Assembly (NCBI GenBank): GCA_002238485.1
Contig: MPMG01000012.1
Coordinates: 57,448 to 121,447 of the forward strand
Source of the DNA: Chloroflexi bacterium bin20
Lineage (GTDB): Bacteria > Chloroflexota > Anaerolineae > Aggregatilineales > Phototrophicaceae
Length of the DNA: 64,000 bases
Direction of reading: 5' to 3'
Position 1 is the stretch's first letter; each line of letters starts with the position of its first letter. The position numbers and the translations under genes were made by a program. Shown piece after piece: positions 25,362 to 32,842 of this stretch. Below the pieces are notes generated by a model. The model ran no database searches. It was not told where the DNA came from and saw nothing but the letters and a program-made list of their open reading frames with translations.

Positions 25362-27110
25362 ATGCCATCTCATCACCACTCCGAGTTGGAACAAATCGTC
25401 GACCGCTGGGAGCAGCGTCACGAGTGGCGATTGCTTTCGCGCAGTGTGCCGCGTTCGCTGATATTGGCGCTGCTGTTGAGTCTGTTGCTGGGCGCGCTTG
25501 GCTATTTTCGTCTGCGGCTGGGGGCGGAGCAACTGGCGCTGATTGCGGCGGGATTGTGCGCGTTTGGCGCTGTGGCCAACCTGCTGCGCACGCTGCTTTT
25601 TCCGCGCGATTTGTCCGTGCGCGCGCGCTATTTTGACCTCGAATTCAGCTTGGGCGAGCGGGTATCGACCGCTTTTGAGTTGCTTTCGGGGCGCATCGGC
25701 ACGCACCCGGATATCGCGGCGCGGCAGTTGACCGATGCGCTGGCACAAGCGCGCGCCATCAATCCGCGAGAGCGCATTGCCCTGGATTTTCGGCGTGGCG
25801 AGCTGTTGACTCTGCTGGCGCTGGCTGTGGCGCTGTTGGGCATGATCGCGCTGCCGTCCATCGTGGGCGCAGAGCTGCTGGCCGAGCCGCCGTCGCCGGC
25901 TGTTGAACTGGCGCGTGAAGACATCCGCGAGATGATCGAAGAGACTGCCAAAGCCCCCGACCTGAACGATGTCGACCGCCAGGACGTGCTGGATGCGCTG
26001 GAGATCGCGCTGGAACGGCTGGAAGAAACCGAAATCAGCCAGGAAGAAGCCTTCGCCGCCATGAGCCAGCTGGAAACGCAGTTGGACGAGATCGGCATAG
26101 AGCTGGGCGAGACGATGGAGCTGGATCAGTCGGCGCTGCAAGCCGGTCTGGAGGCGCTTGCCGACTTTGCTGCGCCGCTGGATGAGGGCGGCGACGAACA
26201 GGCTGTCGATGACTTTTCGGCATTGAGCGAGGCGCTGGAGCAGCTGGCGCAGGATGCCCGAGATATGAGCGCGGCAGAGATGCAGGCGGCGGCCGATGCG
26301 CTGCAAGAGGCGGCGGATGAGCTGGCTCAGCTGGACGCGGCGCTGCAAGAGCGGTTTGATGACATGGCGCAGGCGCTGCAAGAGGGCCAGCAGGATCTGC
26401 GTGAGCAGCTGGACGCGGCGCAAGAAGCGATCTCGCAAGAGCAGCAGCAGAGCCAGCGCGAGCAAAATGCGCAGATGACCCTGCAAGAGCAAGCCGAACG
26501 CGCCGAAGAAGCCGCCGAGACAATCGCTCGGCAGCAAGCCCAGCAAGGCGATCAACAAAGCGACGATGCCCAGGCCGGCGAGGCGAATCCAGCCGAGTCG
26601 GGGCAGCCACGCGCCGGGCAAGAAGGCGATCAACAATCCGACCAAGCGCAGCCGGGCGCAAACCAGGGCAGCCAGCAGGCGCAGCGCAATGCAGAAAGCA
26701 GCGGAGCGCCCAGCCAGCGCAACCAGGACAGCCGTGCCAGCGGTGGCGGCGCAGGAGAAGGCGAACCCAGCAACCTCAGCCTGGCCGGCAGTGGTGGCGA
26801 AGACCAAGGCGCAGAAACCAAGAACCGCGCATCGGGCCGGGGCGCAATCGAATACGAGGCGCTCTATAGTCCCAGTGGCATCGGCGGCGGCGGCGATAAC
26901 GAAATCCGCTTGCAGACCGATCCCGGCGATACAGCGCTGGCAGAGGGCGAATTCGACGACAACCCGCTGGGCGAATCGCGCGTGAGATATGACACGGTCT
27001 TCAGCGATTATCAGCAGGCAGCCAACCGCGCGCTGGAAAGCGATTATGTGCCCCTGGGCATGCGCGATGTCGTGCGCGAGTATTTCACTTCGTTGGAGCC
27101 GGGACGGTAA
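25362..27110 (+). CDS. Membrane-anchored coiled-coil protein, DUF4175-like
   Basis: 582 residues. Two N-terminal membrane hairpins (about 32-75) and a third segment (~145-168) are followed by a long acidic/alanine-glutamine coiled coil (~180-400), a low-complexity Gln/Gly/Ser region and a conserved-looking C-terminus YVPLGMRDVVREYFTSLEP. This architecture and ending are seen in proteins encoded with MoxR ATPase and von Willebrand factor A genes, but neither is adjacent here. The function is unknown. The 3' end overlaps the convergent GNAT gene by 26 bp. Confidence 0.75.
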   Translation: MPSHHHSELEQIVDRWEQRHEWRLLSRSVPRSLILALLLSLLLGALGYFRLRLGAEQLALIAAGLCAFGAVANLLRTLLFPRDLSVRARYFDLEFSLGERVSTAFELLSGRIGTHPDIAARQLTDALAQARAINPRERIALDFRRGELLTLLALAVALLGMIALPSIVGAELLAEPPSPAVELAREDIREMIEETAKAPDLNDVDRQDVLDALEIALERLEETEISQEEAFAAMSQLETQLDEIGIELGETMELDQSALQAGLEALADFAAPLDEGGDEQAVDDFSALSEALEQLAQDARDMSAAEMQAAADALQEAADELAQLDAALQERFDDMAQALQEGQQDLREQLDAAQEAISQEQQQSQREQNAQMTLQEQAERAEEAAETIARQQAQQGDQQSDDAQAGEANPAESGQPRAGQEGDQQSDQAQPGANQGSQQAQRNAESSGAPSQRNQDSRASGGGAGEGEPSNLSLAGSGGEDQGAETKNRASGRGAIEYEALYSPSGIGGGGDNEIRLQTDPGDTALAEGEFDDNPLGESRVRYDTVFSDYQQAANRALESDYVPLGMRDVVREYFTSLEPGR

Positions 27111-27729
27111 GGTCCTTTGCCAGCCGCAGCAGTTGCAACTCTTTGCCGCCATCTTTCACTACGGGCGAGGCGTCGACCTGCACAAAGCCGACTCGTTGAT
27201 ACGCTGCGATCGCCAGCGCGTTATCCGCGGCTACATCCAGCGTCAGTCGCGAGCAACCTTCTCGCAGAGCCGATTCTTCGGCATGTGCCAGCAGAGGCTT
27301 GCTGAGACCACGACCGCGAAAAGCCGGATAGAGCGCCACAAAGGTGATAGTATAGTCGTCTGTGGCGAGCTTCTGCCCCACGAAGCCCAGCAGTTGGCGC
27401 ATCATCACCAACATCAGCAAGAAGCGCGGCAACTCCCAGCCCGCCAGCAGCAGCGTGAGCAAGAAACTGCGCAATTCGTTTGTCTGGAGTGTGCGGGCGC
27501 TGCACGCGTGAATCATGCCGGCGGTTTCGTAATCGTGGCGGATGAAGGTGCAGTGGCGGCAGCTGTATTCGTTGTTTTCTCGCAAGAACATGCCTTGCAG
27601 CAGGGGGATGGCGCGCCTCCCGAAAAGCTGGCTGAAGATGTCATCCCCGGCAATCTGCGCCAGGTCGGCGAAGTGACGAGCGTCTGCGGGAGTTCGGCGG
27701 GCGGCGACCAACTGCACGAACTGGCTCAA
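27085..27729 (-). CDS. GNAT-family N-acetyltransferase
   Basis: 214 residues from a TTG that overlaps the PdxA stop (TTGA). Acetyl-CoA-binding motif A is VALYPAFRGRGLSKPLLAHAEESA, followed by motif B ALAIAAYQRVGFVQVD. The N-terminal half has a Cys/His cluster (EYSCRHCTFIRHDYE) and a hydrophobic stretch unusual for the family. Acceptor unknown. Confidence 0.85.
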   Translation of the reverse strand: MSQFVQLVAARRTPADARHFADLAQIAGDDIFSQLFGRRAIPLLQGMFLRENNEYSCRHCTFIRHDYETAGMIHACSARTLQTNELRSFLLTLLLAGWELPRFLLMLVMMRQLLGFVGQKLATDDYTITFVALYPAFRGRGLSKPLLAHAEESALREGCSRLTLDVAADNALAIAAYQRVGFVQVDASPVVKDGGKELQLLRLAKDLTVPAPTK

Positions 27730-28715
27730 TCTGCCAGCCGAATCGCATAATCCAGGGCGGCTCGCAGGCTGCCCGGATCGGCGATGCCTTGCCCGGCAAT
27801 ATCAAAAGCTGTGCCGTGGGCGGTGGTCGCGCCGATGACCGGCAAGCCCATCCACAATGTGGCGATATCTCCGCGCGATTGCAGCTTGCGGGCGATGTTC
27901 ATCTGGTCGTGATACATGCAGACGACGCCATCAAATTCGCCGTCCAGGGCGCGCTTGAAAACAATGTCGGCTGGCACGGGTCCAGTGACGGCAATGCCTA
28001 GTTCGGCGGCGTCTTCAATGGCGGGCGCGATCTCGTCGATCTCTTCGCAGCCGAACAAGCCACCTTCGCCGGCGTGAGGATTGAGCGCTGCACAAGCGAT
28101 GCGTGGCTGCACAATGCCCAGGCGGCGCAGCACGGCATCCAGCTTCTCGATCTTGTCGCGAACCCGCGGGCGCGTGATGCAGTCAGCGACCTGGCGCAGA
28201 GCGATGTGCTCGGTAACCGCGACCGCCCAGACATCACGCACCGCGCCCAGAATATAGGGCTCGGGGCAACCTGTTATATGAGCAAGGAATGCCAGTTCGT
28301 CCGCGTAGTCATAACCCGCCGCGCGGAAGGATTCTTTGTTCATCGGCGCCATGACCACGCCATCGACGCGGCATTGCATAGCCAGCTCGTATGCCAGCTG
28401 CAGATAGCGAGCCGCCGCTTCGCCCAGTTTGGGGTGCACGGCGGGCGGGAGCTGCGCGCCTAATGCGAATCCCGGCGGATGTAGCACTTCCAGGCAGCCG
28501 GGCTGGAATGTTGCCCCGTCCAGATTGTCGATGGGCTGGAATCGCAGTGTTGATGCCAGGGCTGCGGCATGGTCGCGCATGACCGGCAGATCGCCGATGA
28601 TGAAGGCTTGACAGCGTGTGTGCAGACGCTCGTCAGCAAGAACTTTTGCGATGAGTTCCGGACCGATGCCGGCTGGGTCGCCCATGACGATGGCGATAGT
28701 AGGCAAGGAGCTCAT
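27726..28715 (-). CDS. pdxA: 4-hydroxythreonine-4-phosphate dehydrogenase
   Basis: 329 residues from ATG 28715. The enzyme oxidises 4-phosphohydroxy-threonine with NAD in pyridoxal phosphate biosynthesis. Family motifs are GDPAGIGPEL near the start, NPHAGEGGLFG, the metal-ligand region MYHDQMNIARKL and the C-terminal TAHGTAFDIAGQG. It is the first of two coupled genes with the GNAT gene. Paralogues acting on other substrates (PdxA2, four-carbon acid sugar catabolism) share these motifs; the isolated context leaves a little doubt. Confidence 0.92.
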   Translation of the reverse strand: MSSLPTIAIVMGDPAGIGPELIAKVLADERLHTRCQAFIIGDLPVMRDHAAALASTLRFQPIDNLDGATFQPGCLEVLHPPGFALGAQLPPAVHPKLGEAAARYLQLAYELAMQCRVDGVVMAPMNKESFRAAGYDYADELAFLAHITGCPEPYILGAVRDVWAVAVTEHIALRQVADCITRPRVRDKIEKLDAVLRRLGIVQPRIACAALNPHAGEGGLFGCEEIDEIAPAIEDAAELGIAVTGPVPADIVFKRALDGEFDGVVCMYHDQMNIARKLQSRGDIATLWMGLPVIGATTAHGTAFDIAGQGIADPGSLRAALDYAIRLAD

Positions 28716-28811
28716 TTGCGAATTCCCAGAAAGTTGGTTACGGAATGCTAACGGAAAGTTCAACAAGCTGCCAGCCGAGCGGGGAATGACATGTGGCGGT
28801 ATGAGCTTTTC

Positions 28812-28840
28812 TTGCCGAGCGGCGAAAATTCGGTTATTAT
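28812..28840 (+). promoter_or_regulatory. Promoter of plsY
   Basis: TTGCCG (28812-28817), a 17-bp spacer, and TATTAT (28835-28840), 61 bp before the plsY ATG. Confidence 0.45.
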
Positions 28841-28901
28841 CTGCATGGAAGCCGCTTTCTGGGCGGTTGCGCCCATGATCATAGCAATCTAGGCAAGCCC
28901 G

Positions 28902-29576
28902 ATGTTCAACAGCGACAACGCCGCGCAGGTCATTCTCATTATCGTCAGCAGCTACTTGATCGGTTCCTTCCCGACTGCCTATTTGTTGGGCATGCTGAAG
29001 CGCGTCAACATCTTTGAGGTGGGCAGCGGCAGCATGGGCGGGACGAATGTGGCGCGCAGCATGGGCAAAGGCTGGGCGCTGCTTACGATTGTGGTCGATG
29101 TGGGCAAGGGCGTTCTGGCGGTGTGGCTGGCGCGTGATATGCTTTTGCCCGAACAGATCGGCGTGGCGACATCGGTTTCAGCGACTTGCGTGGTGGTCGG
29201 GCACAATTGGTCGCTCTTCGCCACGCTGCTTACGGCATCGTTCCGGGAAGGCAAGCTGCGTTTGATCGTGCGCGGCGGCAAAGGCGCGGCCACGGCTTTT
29301 GGCGCGATGCTGATGATCCAGCCCTTGCAGATATTGGTGGCGGCCGCCATCGCCATCGCCATCGTCGCCCGCACGCGCTATGTGTCGCTGGGTGTGCTGA
29401 TCGGCTTTGCAGTGGCGAATCTGTGGCTGATTGTGCTGGTGGGCACGGAGTGGCAAAAGCCGATTTTGCTGCTGTATGCGGTTGCGCTGAGCGTGATGAT
29501 CCTGCTGCGGCACTGGGGCAATTTGCAACGTCTGCTGGCTGGCACAGAGCGGCGTCTGGGCGAAAGGGCGACATAG
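28902..29576 (+). CDS. plsY: Acyl-phosphate:glycerol-3-phosphate acyltransferase
   Basis: 224 residues, all helical membrane protein with 5-6 segments. The three PlsY loops are present: SFPTAYLLG followed by GSGSMGGTNVARS, the GHNWSLF loop with its conserved His, and GGKGAATAFG. It transfers an acyl group from acyl phosphate to glycerol-3-phosphate, the first step in bacterial phospholipid synthesis. The second Gly of GSGSMGG replaces the usual Ile-Gly-Ala, a small variation. Confidence 0.92.
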   Translation: MFNSDNAAQVILIIVSSYLIGSFPTAYLLGMLKRVNIFEVGSGSMGGTNVARSMGKGWALLTIVVDVGKGVLAVWLARDMLLPEQIGVATSVSATCVVVGHNWSLFATLLTASFREGKLRLIVRGGKGAATAFGAMLMIQPLQILVAAAIAIAIVARTRYVSLGVLIGFAVANLWLIVLVGTEWQKPILLLYAVALSVMILLRHWGNLQRLLAGTERRLGERAT

Positions 29577-29599
29577 CGCTCTCGTCACAAGCTCTTGCG

Positions 29600-29735
29600 C
29601 GCAATGATGGAACTCCAAGTACGTCATGAAACGATCTTGCGACGGGCGACCCAAAAGCTCGCCCCAAGATCGTCCTCGTAGCTCCTGCCATTTGTGTCTT
29701 TGCGGTTACGATTCGCATAACTTACCTTGTTCGCC
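29600..29735 (+). repeat. Degenerate short member of the TIR repeat family
   Basis: The left side reads AAGTACGTCATGAAACGATC, the middle GACGGGCGACCCAAAAGCTC, and the right side TTTGTGTCTTTGCGGTTACG then ATTCGCATAACTTACCTTGTTC. These correspond to the ends and the inner hairpin of the 21055-21464 element, giving a shorter decayed copy in the gap between plsY and the aminopeptidase gene. Confidence 0.6.
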
Positions 29736-29745
29736 GCGGTCACCG

Positions 29746-29774
29746 TTGTATTTGAGCGCAGCATCCACTATCCT
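29746..29774 (+). promoter_or_regulatory. Promoter placed for a leaderless aminopeptidase transcript
   Basis: TTGTAT (29746-29751), a 17-bp spacer and TATCCT (29769-29774), which ends exactly 6 bp before the GTG start at 29781. No ribosome site precedes that GTG. Confidence 0.45.
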
Positions 29775-29780
29775 CGCCTC

Positions 29781-30542
29781 GTGCAAATTGAAAGCGAGCG
29801 AGACCTGCGCGGCATGATGCAGGTCGGACAAGTCTGCGGACAGACTCTCAAGCGCATGCTGGACAGCGCCGAGGCGGGCATGTCCACCCGCGACCTGGAC
29901 GACATCGGCCGCGACTGTCTGCGCGAGATGGGCGCGCAATCTGCCCCGCTGCAAGCCTACAGCTTCCCGGCCTATACCTGCATCAGCCTGAATGACGAAG
30001 CGGCGCATGGCGTGCCGCGCAAAGACCGCATCATCCGCGCTGGCGACCTGCTGAATGTCGATGTGTCGGCGGTGCTAGACGGCTATTGGGGCGATACGGG
30101 CGCGACAATCATCGTGCCGCCTCTGCAAAAGCGGCTGGTCAAGCTGTGTGATGCGGCTCGGCGAGCGCTGGGCTTGGCGATTGACATGGCGCGTCCGGGG
30201 ACTCCTGCCAGGGCGATCGGGCGCGCGGTCGAAAAATACGCCCGGCGACAAGGCTTCCGCACCTTCCGCGAGCTGGGCGGGCACGGCGTGGGACGGCATA
30301 TACACGAAGAGCCGACCATCCCCAACCATTATCACAAGCGCAACAAAGATGTGCTGCGCGATGGCATGGCGCTGACGCTGGAGCCGTTTCTGTGCACAGG
30401 CCGGGGACGGATCAACACAGCCGCTGATGGCTGGACGTTGCGCAGCGCTGATGGCGGCCTGTCAGCGCAATACGAGCACACTGTCATCATCAATGGCGAT
30501 GAGCCGATCCTGGTTACGAAGGTGGCTGGGGGTTATGTTTGA
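29781..30542 (+). CDS. map: Type I methionine aminopeptidase
   Basis: 253 residues from GTG 29781, the normal family length, opening VQIESERDLRGMMQVGQ. The five metal ligands can be seen: Asp in NVDVSAVLDG, Asp in GDTGAT, His in GGHGVGRHIHEEP, Glu in LEPF and Glu in YEHTV. It removes the initiator methionine from nascent proteins. The codons in front of 29781 derive from a repeat arm and are unlikely to be translated. Isolated from ribosomal-protein genes, so it may be a second copy. Confidence 0.93.
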   Translation: MQIESERDLRGMMQVGQVCGQTLKRMLDSAEAGMSTRDLDDIGRDCLREMGAQSAPLQAYSFPAYTCISLNDEAAHGVPRKDRIIRAGDLLNVDVSAVLDGYWGDTGATIIVPPLQKRLVKLCDAARRALGLAIDMARPGTPARAIGRAVEKYARRQGFRTFRELGGHGVGRHIHEEPTIPNHYHKRNKDVLRDGMALTLEPFLCTGRGRINTAADGWTLRSADGGLSAQYEHTVIINGDEPILVTKVAGGYV

Positions 30543-30569
30543 GCGAGCCCGAACCCAAAGGAGTGGAAT

Positions 30570-31364
30570 ATGATCACCGGCATCGACCATCTCGTCATCG
30601 TGGCGCATTCGCTGGAACGCGCTATCGAGACCTATCGCAGGTTGGGATTCACCGTCATGGAAGGCGGCCTGCACCCTTATGGCTCTTACAACGCGCTGAT
30701 TGGATTCGCCGATGGCAGTTATATTGAGCTGCTGGGTTTCTATGAAGAGGCGCCGGCGCATCCCTGGTGGGACTTGTTGCACGAGCGTGGCGGCGGCTTG
30801 ATCGACTTCTGCATGGCCACCGATGACATCCACGCCGACCGACAGACGCTCTTGGGCGCCGGCGTATCCAGCAGCGACCTGTACGAAGGCGGACGCGACA
30901 GACCTGACGGTTATGTTGTCAAATGGATCAACAACAAGGTCGAAGGCGAATTCCAGGGGCGCATTCCTTTCATCATCGAAGATGTCACGCCGCGCCAAGA
31001 ACGTCTGCCTGCCGAACGTGAACATGCCAACGGAGTCACTGGCATTGATTGCCTGATATTGGCGGTGGATGACCCGCGCTACGCGGCGATCATGGCGGAT
31101 GTGGCGGGCGTGACGGGTCGGCCGATCCATCGCGGGGAGCTTGGCGCGAGCGGCATGCGGCTGGAGATCGGCGGGCACACGCTGGAATATTTGCTGCCGG
31201 ATAAAGAGGGCGGTCCGCTGTCGGAGCACCTGGCGAGAAACGCGTCTGTGCCCTTTGCCGTGAGCTTCAAGACGACGGGGGCAGCGAAGACCTTTGCTCC
31301 GGTGGAGACGGGGGGCTTGCGGATGTCGTTTGAAAGAGATAGTCAGTTGGGTTCGCCAAAATAG
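30570..31364 (+). CDS. Glyoxalase-like (VOC superfamily) domain protein
   Basis: 264 residues with an AAAGGAG site before the ATG. It begins GIDHLVIVAHSLERAIETYRRLGFTV, a VOC half-module with its His, and has a second half-module from about residue 150 (GIDCLILAVDDPRYAAIMADV). This resembles the Glyoxalase-like domain family (PF13468 type). The reaction is unknown. Its last 22 bp overlap the convergent restriction endonuclease gene. Confidence 0.85.
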   Translation: MITGIDHLVIVAHSLERAIETYRRLGFTVMEGGLHPYGSYNALIGFADGSYIELLGFYEEAPAHPWWDLLHERGGGLIDFCMATDDIHADRQTLLGAGVSSSDLYEGGRDRPDGYVVKWINNKVEGEFQGRIPFIIEDVTPRQERLPAEREHANGVTGIDCLILAVDDPRYAAIMADVAGVTGRPIHRGELGASGMRLEIGGHTLEYLLPDKEGGPLSEHLARNASVPFAVSFKTTGAAKTFAPVETGGLRMSFERDSQLGSPK

Positions 31365-32005
31365 TGTTTGAGAAAATCGTATACCTCTCGCTTTTGAGCC
31401 TCTGACGCCGATTGTACGATAGCCACTATATTTAGCCACCCGGTCTCATCGTCCCAGTAGTTCTTTTTCATGACCTGATGCCGACCACACAAAGGCTGCC
31501 ATTTCGACGGGTCCTTGGGATCAACCTCAGCATGTATGGCATGAGGCATCTTGTGATCAGGGGTCAGTTTCACTGTTCCGCCACCGACTGGATCAATATC
31601 GCCACTGCGCAAGTCGCAAGTGATTCCATCCTCTGTCCAGGCGCATCTGCTGTCATATTGTCTTAGCACCTGATTCCAAGTAGATGCGTTGGGCCGTGTC
31701 CTTTTTGAAGCGGTATCTCGTCGTTCCGCATTCGGCATCATGTATTCGCTGATCTTGAGATCTCCTCGATTTCGCCATGAGAGAATCGTGTATCCATAAT
31801 CAGTTCTAAGCTCGGATAATCTCTGATGCCAGTTTTCCGGTTGTCGACCCGTTTTAGGATCGGTGGCAACCTCTATCAACTGTTCTCTTGTTGCTACCTT
31901 ACCGAGATTATCAAGGAAGAACGCCTCGATTCGAGCTCGAATTGAACGTTGAGTATACGGTCCTTTGACTCTTGCGTTTCTATCTTCCATTTGTGGTTCT
32001 TGCAT
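31343..32005 (-). CDS. HNH restriction endonuclease of a type II system
   Basis: 220 residues. An N-terminal helical region (winged-helix-like, RIEAFFLDNLGKVATREQLIE) is followed by an HNH nuclease core near 120-200: Cys pairs around CAWTEDGITC, LTPDHKMPHA with the catalytic His, and LCGRHQVMKKNYW. It is encoded directly after, and overlaps by 26 bp, a DNA methyltransferase gene, which makes it the cognate restriction enzyme. The cut site is unknown. AT-rich composition sets the pair apart from the host genes on either side. Confidence 0.86.
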   Translation of the reverse strand: MQEPQMEDRNARVKGPYTQRSIRARIEAFFLDNLGKVATREQLIEVATDPKTGRQPENWHQRLSELRTDYGYTILSWRNRGDLKISEYMMPNAERRDTASKRTRPNASTWNQVLRQYDSRCAWTEDGITCDLRSGDIDPVGGGTVKLTPDHKMPHAIHAEVDPKDPSKWQPLCGRHQVMKKNYWDDETGWLNIVAIVQSASEAQKREVYDFLKHYFGEPN

Positions 32006-32738
32006 AATTGGCTACACGTTCTTTTGTAACTGAAAGATATTCCTCAGAACTATCACAAAGGATGGCTCGGCGGTTGAGGCGTAAACAGGCTTCACCTGTG
32101 GTTCCCGATCCGCACATTGGATCAAGAACTGTGTCATTTTCTCCCGTAGACATACGTATAAGCGGTTCAATAACCGCCAGTGGCTTCTGTGCTGGGTGTC
32201 CGGTTTGCTCACTTCGTCCGACGAATCCGATATTCAAGGGGACTTCTAAGACTGAAGGAGGACCAGGAACGAATCGCATCTTCCCTGTTTTCCATCTTTC
32301 CAATTGTTTATCATTTAGGAAATTCTCTGGATATACGCTAGAACTTTCTCTCGCCAAATGCAGACACGCATTCTGTGCGGAGCGCCAGCCACGGATAACT
32401 GAAGGACAATTCTTATAATACCAGGTCAACCACGACACCAGAGAAAAGCTCTTGGGTATATTTGGAATTTGGAACGCCAGGATTTCTGGAAAACCCCACA
32501 CAAAAATGTGCTGCGCTTTTCTGGATGCGGCTGCAATGACTCCAGAAAGCCAGTCATGATAGTCCGGTCTCGTGCCACCGACTCCCTTATTGTACCAAGG
32601 GTCAAGAATGATGGTGTTTACTGACTCTGTATTGTTCAGCGTATCAAGAACATCAGCTGCTGGCAGAATCTTGATTGATGACGTGGATTGATTATTCTCG
32701 ACCGTAACCTCACCGGGAAACAATTGAATTTGGGACAT
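31980..32738 (-). CDS. Beta-class DNA amino-methyltransferase (N4-C or N6-A)
   Basis: 252 residues from ATG 32738, with AGGAGG eight bases upstream. Motif IV is DPWYNKG near residue 46, motif X GHPAQKP near 185 and motif I DPMCGSGTTGEAC near 208; this order (IV, recognition region, X, I) defines the beta class. It methylates an exocyclic amino group in the recognition site and protects host DNA against the HNH enzyme encoded downstream. Whether N4-cytosine or N6-adenine is the target cannot be read from DPWY. Confidence 0.9.
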   Translation of the reverse strand: MSQIQLFPGEVTVENNQSTSSIKILPAADVLDTLNNTESVNTIILDPWYNKGVGGTRPDYHDWLSGVIAAASRKAQHIFVWGFPEILAFQIPNIPKSFSLVSWLTWYYKNCPSVIRGWRSAQNACLHLARESSSVYPENFLNDKQLERWKTGKMRFVPGPPSVLEVPLNIGFVGRSEQTGHPAQKPLAVIEPLIRMSTGENDTVLDPMCGSGTTGEACLRLNRRAILCDSSEEYLSVTKERVANYARTTNGR

Positions 32739-32765
32739 ACTTGCATCCTCCTGTTGCCTGCAACG

Positions 32766-32794
32766 ATTTTATCCTCGACTGTGCTGCACTTCAA
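32766..32794 (-). promoter_or_regulatory. Promoter of the type II R-M operon
   Basis: On the minus strand TTGAAG (32794-32789), 17-bp spacer, TAAAAT (32771-32766). Transcription would begin near 32759 with a ~20-nt leader that contains the AGGAGG site. No controller-protein gene is present. Confidence 0.6.
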
Positions 32795-32842
32795 GCAACT
32801 ATAGACGGCACATTGTCAGCGACTATTGACTGGGCGATTCCA

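Noticed and set aside
26400..26800. Short-period repeats suggesting a CRISPR or tandem array
   Set aside because: They are codon-level Gln/Ala/Glu repeats within a coiled-coil coding sequence, without spacer-repeat structure. No CRISPR array was seen anywhere in the window.
25137..27152. 671-residue minus-strand open frame opposite the coiled-coil gene
   Set aside because: It is Leu/Arg/Gln low-complexity translated from the antisense of an Ala/Glu/Gln-rich coiled coil, and runs into the epimerase gene in another frame; no ribosome site.
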